This document shows positions 37,953 to 46,631 of a DNA stretch of 64,000 nt, piece after piece. Every line of letters starts with the position of its first letter. Position 1 is the first letter of the stretch. The stretch comes from an uncultured Dehalococcoidia bacterium (GTDB taxonomy: Bacteria > Chloroflexota > Dehalococcoidia > Lucifugimonadales > UBA1127), in the NCBI GenBank assembly GCA_951812285.1, contig OX638292.1:2255001-2319000 (forward strand), in the 5' to 3' direction. The notes beneath the pieces were generated by a model. That model saw nothing but the letters and a program-made list of their open reading frames with translations. It was not told the origin of the DNA and did not search any database. A program made the translations under genes and the position numbers.

Positions 37953-38519
37953 ATGGCTGACTACTCTATGGAAGCATTCATCGAGGACGTGCGGCAGGTC
38001 TTTGCGGAGACCGACGACGCCAAGGCGCAGGCGCAGGCGGTGTGCGGGCACATGACGAAGCTGTTGCAGGTGCCGAATCTGCTGGACGGGAAGCTGGATG
38101 TCCCGGAGACGGGCACAGCCACTGCGAGCCTCTACCAGGACGAGGACTACGGGCACCCGGCGCCGGGGTTCTGGCTGATGTGCAACGCGCAGGCCAAGGG
38201 TGGCGCCACGGGCGGGGTGAGCCCCCATGACCATGGCGCGTCGTGGGTGGTGTATGGGGTGTACCAGGGCGCGATCCAGCAGTCGACGTGGCGGTGGGGT
38301 TTCCACGAGCCCGACCGCACGGTGCCTAACTTCGAGCAGGCTGCCGAGTGGGTGCAGAACCAGGGCGAGGTAGCCTTCTTCCTGCCCGGCGTCATCCATG
38401 CACAGAAGAACGTTTTTGATGGGACATCGGTCGTGGTGCGGCTGGAAGGGCAGAAGCTGACCGGCGTCGTACGGCACCGATACAACGCTGACACCGGCGC
38501 AGCCACGCTCTACGGCTAG
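37953..38519 (+). CDS. Cupin-fold protein, cysteine-dioxygenase-like
   Basis: The 188 residues contain one cupin barrel with possible metal histidines in GVSPHDHGASWVVYGVYQGA and FFLPGVIHAQKNVF. The HDHG and late His pattern resembles the cysteine/thiol dioxygenase branch, but no Cys-Tyr cofactor can be assigned with confidence. GGAGG precedes the ATG. It is followed 25 bases later by the molybdoenzyme gene; together they may act in organosulfur metabolism (inference). Confidence 0.7.
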   Translation: MADYSMEAFIEDVRQVFAETDDAKAQAQAVCGHMTKLLQVPNLLDGKLDVPETGTATASLYQDEDYGHPAPGFWLMCNAQAKGGATGGVSPHDHGASWVVYGVYQGAIQQSTWRWGFHEPDRTVPNFEQAAEWVQNQGEVAFFLPGVIHAQKNVFDGTSVVVRLEGQKLTGVVRHRYNADTGAATLYG

Positions 38520-38544
38520 GCACGGTCGGCAAGAGAGCGCAGGC

Positions 38545-39819
38545 GTGACGGAAGGCGAGTCCGCATCCGCGGCACGGCGAGGTGACGGGGAGCCGCTGTG
38601 GGAGTTCGCCCGCTCTCGCGGGATCGACCGGCGGCAGTTCCTGCGGCTGATGCTGGCTGGGGGCGCGACGGCAGTGCTCGCGGCGTGCGTCGGGATGGAG
38701 CCGTCCTCGAGCCGGCCGCAGGCCGCGCCGACTGCGCCAGCTGGCGAGGCCGTCGCAGATTCACCCTTCTTCAAGGACCCCGCTCCCTTCATTGTGCGCG
38801 ACGACAAGGGGCTGGAGTCGCGGCTCGAGAGCATGCAGGGTCTCATCACGCCCAACAGCCACTTTTTTGTGCGGAACAACGCGCCCGCAAGCTTGGACCT
38901 GGACGCTTCGGACTGGCGTCTGGTCGTCGAGGGGGGCGCGGTCTCGCTTCCTATCAAGCTGACCTATGAAGAAGTCAGAACCCTGCCTAGTCACTCGCTT
39001 ATTTCGTACCTGGAGTGCGCGGGCAACCACCGGGCGATGTTCGGCATTCTGAACGGGCAGCAGTCGTCGGGTACGCAGTGGATGACGGGGGCCGTCGGGA
39101 ACGGCGAGTGGGTGGGCGCGCGGCTGTCGGACGTGCTGACGCTGGCGGGGATCCGGGACGACGCCGTGAGCGTGATGCTCGTGGGGCTGGACACCGAGGC
39201 GCCGGAGTGGGGCTTCCGGTTCGTACTGCCGGTCGAGAAGGCGATGGACCCGGATACGCTGCTGGCGTACTCGCTCAACGGCGAGACGCTGCCGAGGGAC
39301 CACGGCTTCCCCGTCCGGGCGCTTGTGCCGGGGTGGGTGGGCAGCGCGAACATCAAATGGCTGGGGCGCATCGTCGTGTCCTCCGAGCAGCTCTGGACGC
39401 GGAACAACACGACGTCGTACACGCTCATCGGCGACGCGTACCCGCCGGTGGGGGAGTCTGAGGGCAGACCGGTTACCGAACAGGTGATCAAGAGCGCGCT
39501 GGCGTTGCCGTGGCCGGCGGAGCTCGCGGCGGGGCGACGTCGCATTCACGGCTACGCGCACTCGCCGGCGGGGCGGATCGCCCGCGTCGAGTGGAGCGAC
39601 GACGGCGGCGAGACGTGGTCGGAGGCAGAGGTGTCGGCGACGCAGCCGGATTACTCGTGGGCGCGGTTCGAGTTCGAGTGGGACGCAGAGGCGGGCGAGC
39701 GGACGATCATGACGCGAGCTTCGGACATCGCAGGGAATGCGCAGCCTGACTCGGTGCCGTTCAACGAGAAGGGCTACCTGTTCAATCAGCCGCTACCGCA
39801 TCCTATTCGTGTCCGGTAG
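38545..39819 (+). CDS. Sulfite-oxidase-family molybdoenzyme, Tat-exported lipoprotein
   Basis: Oxidoreductase of the sulfite oxidase/YedY group. The N-terminus has a twin-arginine motif (DRRQFLRLML, Arg29-Arg30) followed by a lipobox (VLAAC, Cys48), so it is likely folded with cofactor before export and then lipid-anchored. The molybdopterin domain has the Mo-ligand Cys158 in SYLECAGNHRAMF and the pterin region PRDHGFPVRALVPGWVG. The C-terminal part (SPAGRIARVEWSDDGGETW) is the Mo-co dimerisation domain. The start is GTG at 38545. 424 residues; no haem or cytochrome gene is adjacent. Confidence 0.88.
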   Translation: MTEGESASAARRGDGEPLWEFARSRGIDRRQFLRLMLAGGATAVLAACVGMEPSSSRPQAAPTAPAGEAVADSPFFKDPAPFIVRDDKGLESRLESMQGLITPNSHFFVRNNAPASLDLDASDWRLVVEGGAVSLPIKLTYEEVRTLPSHSLISYLECAGNHRAMFGILNGQQSSGTQWMTGAVGNGEWVGARLSDVLTLAGIRDDAVSVMLVGLDTEAPEWGFRFVLPVEKAMDPDTLLAYSLNGETLPRDHGFPVRALVPGWVGSANIKWLGRIVVSSEQLWTRNNTTSYTLIGDAYPPVGESEGRPVTEQVIKSALALPWPAELAAGRRRIHGYAHSPAGRIARVEWSDDGGETWSEAEVSATQPDYSWARFEFEWDAEAGERTIMTRASDIAGNAQPDSVPFNEKGYLFNQPLPHPIRVR

Positions 39820-39915
39820 CCTTGGGCGTTGAGCTCCTTTCTACCGGGGGTCAACGTAATTCCCATTGCCTATGAGCACCATTCCGTACTTCAGGCTGTC
39901 GTCGGCCCGGGCGTG

Positions 39916-39924
39916 TGGCATAAT
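39916..39924 (+). promoter_or_regulatory. Extended -10 element upstream of Rieske copy 2
   Basis: TGG-CATAAT at 39916-39924 fits an extended -10 box, about 60 bases before the ATG at 39983. No -35 is visible. Confidence 0.4.
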
Positions 39925-39982
39925 GTGGCGACAGTCAAGGCGGGCTTAGAAGACAGACCCAGGCCGCGCAAGGAGAGGGACC

Positions 39983-41293
39983 ATGCTTTCACAACGAGAC
40001 AACGATGTGCTCTGCCAGGTAGGGCCCGGCACGCCGATGGGAGAGCTCTTCCGCCGATTCTGGCTGCCCGCGCTGCTGTCGTCGGAGCTGCCGGAGCCGG
40101 ACTGCGAACCGGTGCGGCTGCGGCTGCTCGGCGAGAACCTGGTCGCGTTCCGCGACAGCGAGGGGCGGGTGGGGGTCGTCGACAACTTCTGTCCGCACCG
40201 GCGAGCGAGCCTCTTCTACGGCCGGAACGAGGAGTCGGGGCTGCGCTGCATCTACCACGGGTGGAAGTTCGACGTGAACGGGGACTGCGTGGACATGCCG
40301 TCAGAGCCGGCCGAGAGCAACTTCCGGGACAAGGTCAAGGTCAAGTCGTACCCGGCGGAGGACTTTGGCGACGTCATCTGGATCTACATGGGCCCGCCGG
40401 AGCTGAAGCAGCCGCTGCCGCAGTACGAGTGGGCGCGGGTGCCGTCGGACCAGCGGCGGGTGCAGCGGTGGATCCAGGACTGCAACTACATGCAGGCGCT
40501 GGAGGGCGACCTGGACTCCACGCACGTGTCCTTCCTGCACCGGTGGATGGACCCGGACCAGGCGACGCCGTGGGACCCGCAGCAGCGGCAGCGCCGGCGG
40601 ACGACTGCGAGCGGGCAGGCGCTGCTATACCGCGAGGGCGCACCCAAGTTCTCGGTCAAGGAGACGGACTTCGGGATGGTGTACGGGGCGCGGAGGCCGG
40701 CGGGCGACGAAGGGTTCTACTGGCGGGTGACCAACTTCTTCATGCCCGTCGTCACGATGCCGCCGCAGCCGACGAGCTGGTTCGGGCACGCATGGGTGCC
40801 GGTGGACGACGAGCACATGTCGTGCCTAGCGTTCTCGTGGAACCCCAACGAGCCGCTGAACACGCCGATGGGCAGCAACAACGGCAACATCCAGCTCGAG
40901 CGGGTGCAGATGCCGTTCTCGGACGGCTTCATCATCGACACCTGGCGCGATGTGCGGCAGGCGCTCAACAACTACGGCATCGACCGGAAGCTGCAGAAGA
41001 CGGGCAACTTCACGGGCATCGGGCCGCAGCGGACGCAGGACGTCATGGTCAACGAGACGCAGGGGTGGATCTCCGACCGGACGAGGGAGCATCTGGGCAC
41101 GACGGACCTGGCGATCATCGCGGCGCGGCGGATGCTGCTGCGGATGGCGCGGGAGCTTGAGGACGGCGTCGAGCCGAGGGCGGCGCAGCAGGGCGACCTG
41201 TACCACGTGCGGGCAATCGACGTGGTGACGGAGGAGTCGACGCTGGCTGGCGTGCTGGAGAGGCACGTCGATATTGCGACGGCGACGGTGTAG
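39983..41293 (+). CDS. Rieske non-haem iron oxygenase, alpha subunit (copy 2)
   Basis: Same family as copy 1, with identical ligand positions: Cys70, His72, Cys89, His92 for the cluster (CPHRRA, CIYHGW) and Asp178, His181, His186 for catalytic iron (LDSTHVSFLH). Copies 2 and 3 share LFRRFWxPxLLxxELPEPDC and the FNWN/FSWN-type C-terminal region. 436 residues; GGAGAGG precedes the ATG. A hairpin near 41330 may end the transcript. No redox partner gene adjoins it. Confidence 0.93.
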   Translation: MLSQRDNDVLCQVGPGTPMGELFRRFWLPALLSSELPEPDCEPVRLRLLGENLVAFRDSEGRVGVVDNFCPHRRASLFYGRNEESGLRCIYHGWKFDVNGDCVDMPSEPAESNFRDKVKVKSYPAEDFGDVIWIYMGPPELKQPLPQYEWARVPSDQRRVQRWIQDCNYMQALEGDLDSTHVSFLHRWMDPDQATPWDPQQRQRRRTTASGQALLYREGAPKFSVKETDFGMVYGARRPAGDEGFYWRVTNFFMPVVTMPPQPTSWFGHAWVPVDDEHMSCLAFSWNPNEPLNTPMGSNNGNIQLERVQMPFSDGFIIDTWRDVRQALNNYGIDRKLQKTGNFTGIGPQRTQDVMVNETQGWISDRTREHLGTTDLAIIAARRMLLRMARELEDGVEPRAAQQGDLYHVRAIDVVTEESTLAGVLERHVDIATATV

Positions 41294-41329
41294 GGGGGAG
41301 CTAGCAGAGACCCAACCAAAGACATTGGC

Positions 41330-41379
41330 AAGCCGCCCTGTTGATCCTGAGGGGAACCGGAGGATGAGCGGGGCGGCTT
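41330..41379. terminator. Convergent terminator-like hairpin
   Basis: Stem AAGCCGCCC (41330-41338) with GGGCGGCTT (41371-41379) and inner pairing of GATCCT with AGGATG-type bases. It lies between the convergent ends of Rieske copy 2 and the metallo-hydrolase, so it could serve both. The U-tract is weak on both sides (CTCTATTTC on plus). Confidence 0.5.
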
Positions 41380-41381
41380 CT

Positions 41382-42206
41382 CTATTTCAGTGCGTAGACG
41401 CCGTCGGCAGTAGTGACACGGCCTTCTGTGGTTAGCTTGTCGAGGTGGCTCTGGACCTGTTCGGCGGCTATGGCCAAGCGGGCTTCCGGGATGTCCGTGT
41501 AGAGGGCGTCTCGGATTTCCATGACTGTGTTGGCTCCCATGGCTAGTTGCGAGAGCACCTGCTCCTCGCGCTGGCGGCGGTGCTCGATGAGCTCCTCCAT
41601 GCGGGCGACAGGGTCGACCACGGGGCCGCCGTGGCCGGGGTAGATTACGCGCGGGGCGATGTCGCGCAGCTTGCCGACCGACTCCACGTAGAGGCGGAGG
41701 TCGCCCTCACCGGGGCGGACGAGGGTTGTCGTAACGCCGAGGACGGTGTCGGCGGAGAGGAGGGCGTGGCGCTCGCGGACGAGGACGGCGACGCTGCCCA
41801 TGGTGTGACCGGGGGCGTGGATGACCTCGAGGGTGAGGCCGCCGAGGTCAAAGGTCTCGCCGCCCTGCAGTTCCTCGTCAACCTGCGCCTCGCCCTCAAA
41901 GCGCTCCTGCTCGATGGCCTCGCGGTCGAGGCGGTGGCAGAGGATGGGGGCGCCGGTGTCGCGCTTGAGGCGGACGGCGCCGCCGGCGTGGTCGCGGTGG
42001 CGGTGGGTGACGAGGACGCCCATGATGGGCGGGCCGCCGACCTGATTGATGTAGGCCATGCGGGCGGCGTGGTCCTCGTCCTCGTCGTAGCCGGAGTCGA
42101 TGAGCATGGCGGCGCGGTGGCCCTGCACGAGGTAGACGTTGGGCGAGGGAATGCCGAAGGGCTGGCGGCCGTGGGCCATCTGGTGGATGCCGCGTTCAAG
42201 TTCCAC
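41382..42206 (-). CDS. MBL-fold metallo-hydrolase
   Basis: Metallo-beta-lactamase fold with THRHRDHAGG (HxHxDH zinc motif), HAPGHTMGS (third His), the bridging Asp in LLSADTVLG and the last His in YPGHGGPV. The 274 residues and the C-terminal winged-helix-like part (EQVQSHLDKLTTEGRVTT) resemble the LACTB2-like group, which hydrolyses thioesters or RNA. Function not resolved. The next gene upstream lies nine bases away, so they probably share a transcript. Confidence 0.87.
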   Translation of the reverse strand: MELERGIHQMAHGRQPFGIPSPNVYLVQGHRAAMLIDSGYDEDEDHAARMAYINQVGGPPIMGVLVTHRHRDHAGGAVRLKRDTGAPILCHRLDREAIEQERFEGEAQVDEELQGGETFDLGGLTLEVIHAPGHTMGSVAVLVRERHALLSADTVLGVTTTLVRPGEGDLRLYVESVGKLRDIAPRVIYPGHGGPVVDPVARMEELIEHRRQREEQVLSQLAMGANTVMEIRDALYTDIPEARLAIAAEQVQSHLDKLTTEGRVTTADGVYALK

Positions 42207-42215
42207 TTCGGGCGC

Positions 42216-42572
42216 CTATCTGGTCGCCGACTCGGGCGTGGTGCCGTAGAGGGTGCGGATGACGGCCTGGATCTCCTTGGCGGCCTCGACGCCCTGGCGC
42301 GCGCCGACGAGGTAGTGGGCGTTGTAGACGTGGTCGCGGGCCTCGCGGAGGCGCTTGGTCATCTCTTTGGTCTCGTTGCCGCGGGCGGCGAAGTTCACCT
42401 GGGCATCGGCCTCGCGCCAGACGAGGTTCATCTCGATCTCGCGGGTGAAGTACTCATCCTCGCCCTGGCTGTCGGCCAGGCGGGCGATGAAGTCGAGGAG
42501 GGTGTCGGCCGCGAGGTCCTCGATAATGGCGATGGGGTCTGTGTCGTACCAGCTGAAGTAGATGCCTCCCAT
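42216..42572 (-). CDS. Small conserved-looking protein (118 aa)
   Basis: Family not recognised. Starts MGGIYFSWYDTDPIAIIEDL after GAGGATATT. The middle (EDEYFTREIEMNLVWREADAQVNFAA) and the helical end (KRLREARDHVYNAHYLVGAR) suggest a mixed alpha/beta protein. It lies upstream of the MBL-fold gene, with nine bases between. Confidence 0.65.
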   Translation of the reverse strand: MGGIYFSWYDTDPIAIIEDLAADTLLDFIARLADSQGEDEYFTREIEMNLVWREADAQVNFAARGNETKEMTKRLREARDHVYNAHYLVGARQGVEAAKEIQAVIRTLYGTTPESATR

Positions 42573-42624
42573 AATATCCTCTTTCGTGTTGTACGCCAGT
42601 GTACCAGAGCAACGCGACCAGCGT

Positions 42625-43683
42625 TCAGTTTGTCTTGTTGAGCAGCTCGACGGCGCGGCGGTGGTTGGCCAGCAGGCCGGGCACCCGCGCAGGGTCGGTG
42701 CGGCCCCAGCCGCACTCTGTGGCAACGGAGAACGCGGGGGCGTACTCCTGAACGGCGGCGATGCGCGCGGCGTCCCCCTCGGCATCGTCGTAGTGGACAA
42801 GACCGAGGACCAGCTCCGCGCCGTCGGGCAGGGCGAGGTCGCGCAGGGATTGCAGGTAGGCGCCGCCGGGGCGTACGTCGGCCACCGGCATGTGCAGGAA
42901 GTCGAGGCGGCGGGCAAGGCGTGAGCAGAGCCCGTTGCTGATCTCGACGAGGACTCCCATGTCCTTCGGCATCACCAGGTGGGCATCGGCCGGCGACCCG
43001 TAGCAGAGGTGGTAGCCCATTTCCACAGACTCCGGGACGCCCCCTCCCAGCCGGGCCAGCAAGTCAAAGACCTGCTCCTTGTAGTCCGGCGGCCGGTGCG
43101 AAAAGTAGCACTCAAAGAGGAGGACCTCCTGGCAGACATCCCACTGGATGGACAGCCTGTCGTGGGGGATGGCGGCGAGGATGCCGTCCAGGGCCTCAAG
43201 CAGGGCACGCTCATAGGCGGGCATGAAGGCGTCACGAGACGCGGGGCTGACGTACATGTACCCCAAGGACATTGGCGTGGGAAGGCTGACCTGAAAGCGG
43301 GTGCCGGGGTTGATCACGCCCTCGTCACGGAGGCGGGCGTAGACGGCGTAGGAGGCGGCTGCGGCCTCGGCGTAGCCGGTGTCAAACCGCACGGACTGCG
43401 GGTCGACGGACGGCTTGAGGCGGAGGTAAGAGGTCTCGCGCAAGAGCACGCCGTCCCACTGGTAGACCCGGTTGGGGCCGGCGTCCGGGTCCTCTTCCAT
43501 GTCCAGGTGGTCCAGCAGCATTTGGCGCTGAAACCATATCCAGCGGAGGCGCTCGCCGGTCTCGCCGTCGGGGATGCGGCGCAGGTGCGGGCGGAGCTCG
43601 GCGCAGACGGCGCGGAAGACCGACTCGGCGTCGGGCAGGGGCACCGAGCCGACGAGGTGGGCGTACGCGGTGTGGGCAGTCAT
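42625..43683 (-). CDS. MetE/UROD-superfamily protein
   Basis: Resembles the C-terminal catalytic barrel of cobalamin-independent methionine synthase. VGSVPLPDAESVFRAV near the start, QVSLPTPMSLGYMY, the zinc-ligand-like HLCYGSPADAH and a second Cys in SVATECGWGRTD are the family landmarks. At about 352 residues only the barrel is present, without the MetE N-domain, as in core-MetE or alkyl-thiol methyltransferase relatives. The start is uncertain: ATG at 43683 gives MTAHTAYAHLVGSVP, while ATGs at 43701 and 43725 are in frame. Confidence 0.75.
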   Translation of the reverse strand: MTAHTAYAHLVGSVPLPDAESVFRAVCAELRPHLRRIPDGETGERLRWIWFQRQMLLDHLDMEEDPDAGPNRVYQWDGVLLRETSYLRLKPSVDPQSVRFDTGYAEAAAASYAVYARLRDEGVINPGTRFQVSLPTPMSLGYMYVSPASRDAFMPAYERALLEALDGILAAIPHDRLSIQWDVCQEVLLFECYFSHRPPDYKEQVFDLLARLGGGVPESVEMGYHLCYGSPADAHLVMPKDMGVLVEISNGLCSRLARRLDFLHMPVADVRPGGAYLQSLRDLALPDGAELVLGLVHYDDAEGDAARIAAVQEYAPAFSVATECGWGRTDPARVPGLLANHRRAVELLNKTN

Positions 43684-43871
43684 GATGAAGGCGACTCCCA
43701 TAGGGCGCCAAGTGGGGGTAAGCATAGCGGAAACGGGCGGGGTGCGCTATGCGCGAGGAGGGGGCATCGAGGCGTGCGCAAATCACGGGAGAAGTATGCG
43801 CGCCTGCGGTTGCAGGCGGGTGTATACTCGTTGCCACACATTGCCCACCGAATACTGGAGGAGGCGAGATT

Positions 43872-45188
43872 ATGCTCACACGGGAAGACAACGAACTCTT
43901 GACGCAAACGGGGCCGGGCACTCCCATGGGGGACCTGTTCCGGCGATTCTGGCAGCCCGTGCTGCTGGCCGAGGAGCTGCCTGAGCCCGACTGCCCGCCG
44001 GTCCGCATCAAGGTGCTGAGCGAGCAGATGGTGGCGTTCCGGGACACCAACAACGAGATCGGCGTAATCGACAACTTCTGCCCACACCGCCGCGCCAGCC
44101 TGTTCTTCGGCCGGAACGAGGAGTCCGGGCTGCGCTGCGTGTACCACGGGTGGAAGTACGACGTGAACGGCGAATGCGTCGACATGCCGTCGGAGCCGGC
44201 GGAGTCGAACTTCAAGGACAAGGTCAAGATCAAGTCGTACCCGGCCCGCGAGTGGGGCGGCTGCATCTGGATCTACATGGGCCCCATCGAGCAGATGCCC
44301 GGCCTGCCGCAGTTCGAGTGGTGCATGGTCCCGGCGAGCCACCGCAACGTTCGGCGCTGGATCCAGGAGTCGAACTACATGCAGGCCACCGAGGGCGAGA
44401 TCGACACGTCGCACGTGTCCTTCAACCACCGCTGGTTCGACCTGAGCAAGGCGCCCCGGCAGAACATCGGGCGGCGGCTGAAGAACGGCGCCGCGCTGAC
44501 CAACCTCGACGGCGCGCCGCAGCTCACCGTCAAGGAGACGGACTACGGGTTCATCTACGGCTCGCGGCGCCGCGTGGACGTGGACGAGTACTACTGGCGC
44601 GTGACGCAGTTTGTGCTGCCGTTCTACAGCTTCATCCCCAACCCCGGGGAGCGCGAGGGCGGCCGGTGCTGGGTGCCCATGGACGACACGCACATCTCCG
44701 TGTTCCAGTACTCGGTTAGCACTGGCGAGGCCTACACGGAGGAGCAGCGGGCGATGATGAACATCAGCCCGGAGAACCTGCAGCGGGTGATGTACCAATT
44801 CGACGATGGGTCCTATGTCGACACGTGGCGGCCGCAGCGGCAGATGGAGAACGACTTCCTGATCGACCGCGACATGCAACGGACCATCAACTACACGGGC
44901 ATCGGCAGCGGGCGCGAGCAGGACATGGCGATGACGGACAGCATGGGCGCCATCGCCGACCGGACGCGGGAGCACCTGGGCACGAGCGACACGGCGATCA
45001 TCGCGGGGCGCCGGATCCTTCTGCGCCTGGCGCGCGAGCTGCAGGAGGGCGTCGAGCCGTACGCGCCGTCGCACCCGGAGGTCTTCGGCGTGCGGGCGAT
45101 CGACGTGGTGGACAGCCAGGCGGACTTCTTCAAGCTGCTGCAGGAGAAGGGCGAACTGGGCAAGTCGAAGGCGACGATGCCCGCCTAG
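43872..45188 (+). CDS. Rieske non-haem iron oxygenase, alpha subunit (copy 3)
   Basis: Cluster ligands Cys70, His72, Cys89, His92 (CPHRRA, CVYHGW); iron ligands Asp178, His181, His186 in IDTSHVSFNH. 438 residues. Start ATG at 43872 after GGAGGAGGCGAG; reading further upstream has no support. A strong intrinsic terminator follows at 45213. No beta subunit, ferredoxin or reductase is next to it. Confidence 0.93.
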   Translation: MLTREDNELLTQTGPGTPMGDLFRRFWQPVLLAEELPEPDCPPVRIKVLSEQMVAFRDTNNEIGVIDNFCPHRRASLFFGRNEESGLRCVYHGWKYDVNGECVDMPSEPAESNFKDKVKIKSYPAREWGGCIWIYMGPIEQMPGLPQFEWCMVPASHRNVRRWIQESNYMQATEGEIDTSHVSFNHRWFDLSKAPRQNIGRRLKNGAALTNLDGAPQLTVKETDYGFIYGSRRRVDVDEYYWRVTQFVLPFYSFIPNPGEREGGRCWVPMDDTHISVFQYSVSTGEAYTEEQRAMMNISPENLQRVMYQFDDGSYVDTWRPQRQMENDFLIDRDMQRTINYTGIGSGREQDMAMTDSMGAIADRTREHLGTSDTAIIAGRRILLRLARELQEGVEPYAPSHPEVFGVRAIDVVDSQADFFKLLQEKGELGKSKATMPA

Positions 45189-45212
45189 TCGACACAACTC
45201 TCGAATCGCACG

Positions 45213-45248
45213 GAGGCCGGCTCCCGAGGGGGCCGGCCTCTTGCTTTT
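45213..45248 (+). terminator. Intrinsic terminator of Rieske copy 3
   Basis: Stem GAGGCCGGC (45213-45221) with GCCGGCCTC (45232-45240), 10-base loop, then TTGCTTTT. The same stem sequence recurs at 46602-46631. Confidence 0.75.
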
Positions 45249-45300
45249 GCGCACCGCAACACCCCCATTCCGTGAACTGTGAGGACGGCCGTGAAAGGGG

Positions 45301-45328
45301 TTGACAAAACATTTGGTTATAGTATTGT
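45301..45328 (+). promoter_or_regulatory. Promoter of the structured leader/permease unit
   Basis: Perfect -35 TTGACA at 45301-45306, then 16 bases and TATTGT at 45323-45328. The predicted start near 45335 leaves a leader of over 300 bases before the permease ATG. The local sequence is AT-rich compared with its surroundings. Confidence 0.6.
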
Positions 45329-45570
45329 ATGCATCACTGTTGCGAGACTCCAGGGGGGATGGACGCTCGCAGCAGAGTGACCAAGGCTCCTGTCCCGGGC
45401 ACTGAGAGCCTGCTCGACCCACTGCAGAGGGAGGGCACGCGCAATCAATGCCCGGGGCAGGGCTTACCCGCTTAACAGTTGCATAGGCCTTCTGATCCAA
45501 ACTTCAGCTCCCCCTGCCTGAAGTACTCGACGCCACCTGACCGGCCAGCCGCCGGAGGAGGGTGGCGTTG
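45328..45570 (+). ncRNA. Candidate structured leader RNA, unknown class
   Basis: A long-range stem closes a 155-nt domain: TATGCA-ACTGTT (45328-45341, with a TC bulge) pairs with AACAGT-TGCATA (45474-45485). Inside are GCGAG/CTCGC (45342-45370), AGTG/CACT with AGGCTC/GAGCCT (45372-45425), GGGCA/TGCCC (45433-45453) and GGG-CTTA-CCC (45460-45469). After it come ACTTCAG/CTGAAGT (45501-45524) and ACGCCACC/GGTGGCGT (45530-45568) enclosing CCGGC/GCCGG. I recognise no known riboswitch or ncRNA. If the start is at 45335, only the inner half of the closing stem is transcribed. Confidence 0.5.
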
Positions 45571-45645
45571 AATTCCCCCACTGATTTCCATTTCGGGTCT
45601 CCGGACATGGACAGGGCGTTTTTCGCCAGGGAGGAGCCAGAAGCC

Positions 45646-46566
45646 ATGCAGCGATACATCATGATCCGTTTAGTCCAATCGGTATTCACCCTCATCGGCG
45701 TCAGCATCATTGTTTTTTCTCTCGCGCGACTCTCCGGAAACCCGCTCGATGTGCTGTTGCCTCCGGAAGCGTCGGACGAGGACTTCAGACGCATCAGCGA
45801 TCTGTGGGGCCTCAACGAGCCGTGGTACGTGCAGTACTTCATCTTTGTAAAGAATGCGGCAAAGGGTGAGTTTGGCGCATCCTTCAAATGGCAGGGTCTC
45901 ACCGCGACTGAGCTGGTGCTTGGGCGTCTTCCCGCGACGTTGCAGTTGGCGGCGATCGCCATTGGGGTGTCGGTGTTGCTGGCCGTGCCCATCGGGGTGA
46001 TGTCCGCCGTGAAGAAGGGCAGCATGCTGGATACGGGCGGGAAGCTGATTGCCCTGCTGGGGCAGTCGCTCCCCTCATTCTGGCTGGCGATCGTGCTGAT
46101 CTGGATCTTCGCGGTGCAGCTTGGCTGGTTCCCCACGTCGGGCAGAGGGGGAGTCTCCAACCTGATTCTGCCTGCCGTGGCGATGGGGTGGTTCTCCGTG
46201 GCGTCATTCATGCGGCTGACGCGCTCGGCGATGCTGAGCGTTCTGGACAGCGAGTACATCAAGCTGGCGCGCATCAAGGGCCTCGCGGAGTCCAAGGTGG
46301 TTTGGAAGCATGCGCTGAAGAACGCGGCCATTCCGCCGCTGACGGTGTTCGGCGCGATCGTCGTGGGGCAGATGACGGGGTCGGTGACCATCGAGACGGT
46401 GTTTGCGTGGCCGGGCATCGGGCTGCTGGCGCTGCAGGCGGTGCAGGCGCGCGACTACCAGGTAATCCAGGCGGTGACGATGTTCATCGCGGTGCTGTTC
46501 ATCGGCATGAACTTGCTCATCGACGTCGTGTATGCCTACATCGATCCGCGCATCCGGTTCGGGTAG
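45646..46566 (+). CDS. ABC transporter permease, DppB/OppB family (orphan)
   Basis: Inner-membrane permease of peptide/nickel-type ABC importers. The 306 residues start MQRYIMIRLVQSVFTLIGVS (first membrane helix), have about six hydrophobic segments and the permease loop EYIKLARIKGLAESKVVWKHALKNAAIP that contacts the ATPase. GGAG lies nine bases before the ATG at 45646. Partner genes for a second permease, ATPases and a binding protein are missing downstream, so it must work with distant partners or be a relic. A long structured leader precedes it. Confidence 0.9.
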   Translation: MQRYIMIRLVQSVFTLIGVSIIVFSLARLSGNPLDVLLPPEASDEDFRRISDLWGLNEPWYVQYFIFVKNAAKGEFGASFKWQGLTATELVLGRLPATLQLAAIAIGVSVLLAVPIGVMSAVKKGSMLDTGGKLIALLGQSLPSFWLAIVLIWIFAVQLGWFPTSGRGGVSNLILPAVAMGWFSVASFMRLTRSAMLSVLDSEYIKLARIKGLAESKVVWKHALKNAAIPPLTVFGAIVVGQMTGSVTIETVFAWPGIGLLALQAVQARDYQVIQAVTMFIAVLFIGMNLLIDVVYAYIDPRIRFG

Positions 46567-46601
46567 CGGGAGGACGCGGTCGCGGGGTGTCCAAGCCCGA
46601 C

Positions 46602-46631
46602 GGAGGCCGGCTCTCAGTGGGGCCGGCCTCC
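46602..46631 (+). terminator. Hairpin after permease gene
   Basis: Stem GGAGGCCGGC (46602-46611) with GCCGGCCTCC (46622-46631), 10-base loop. It is the same stem as the terminator at 45213, but here no U-tract follows, so termination is less certain. Confidence 0.45.

Noticed and set aside
45555..45570. GGAGGGTGGCG as a T-box antiterminator
   Set aside because: Only the AGGGTGG core matches; I see no specifier loop, no terminator/antiterminator pair and no aminoacyl-tRNA or amino-acid gene downstream.
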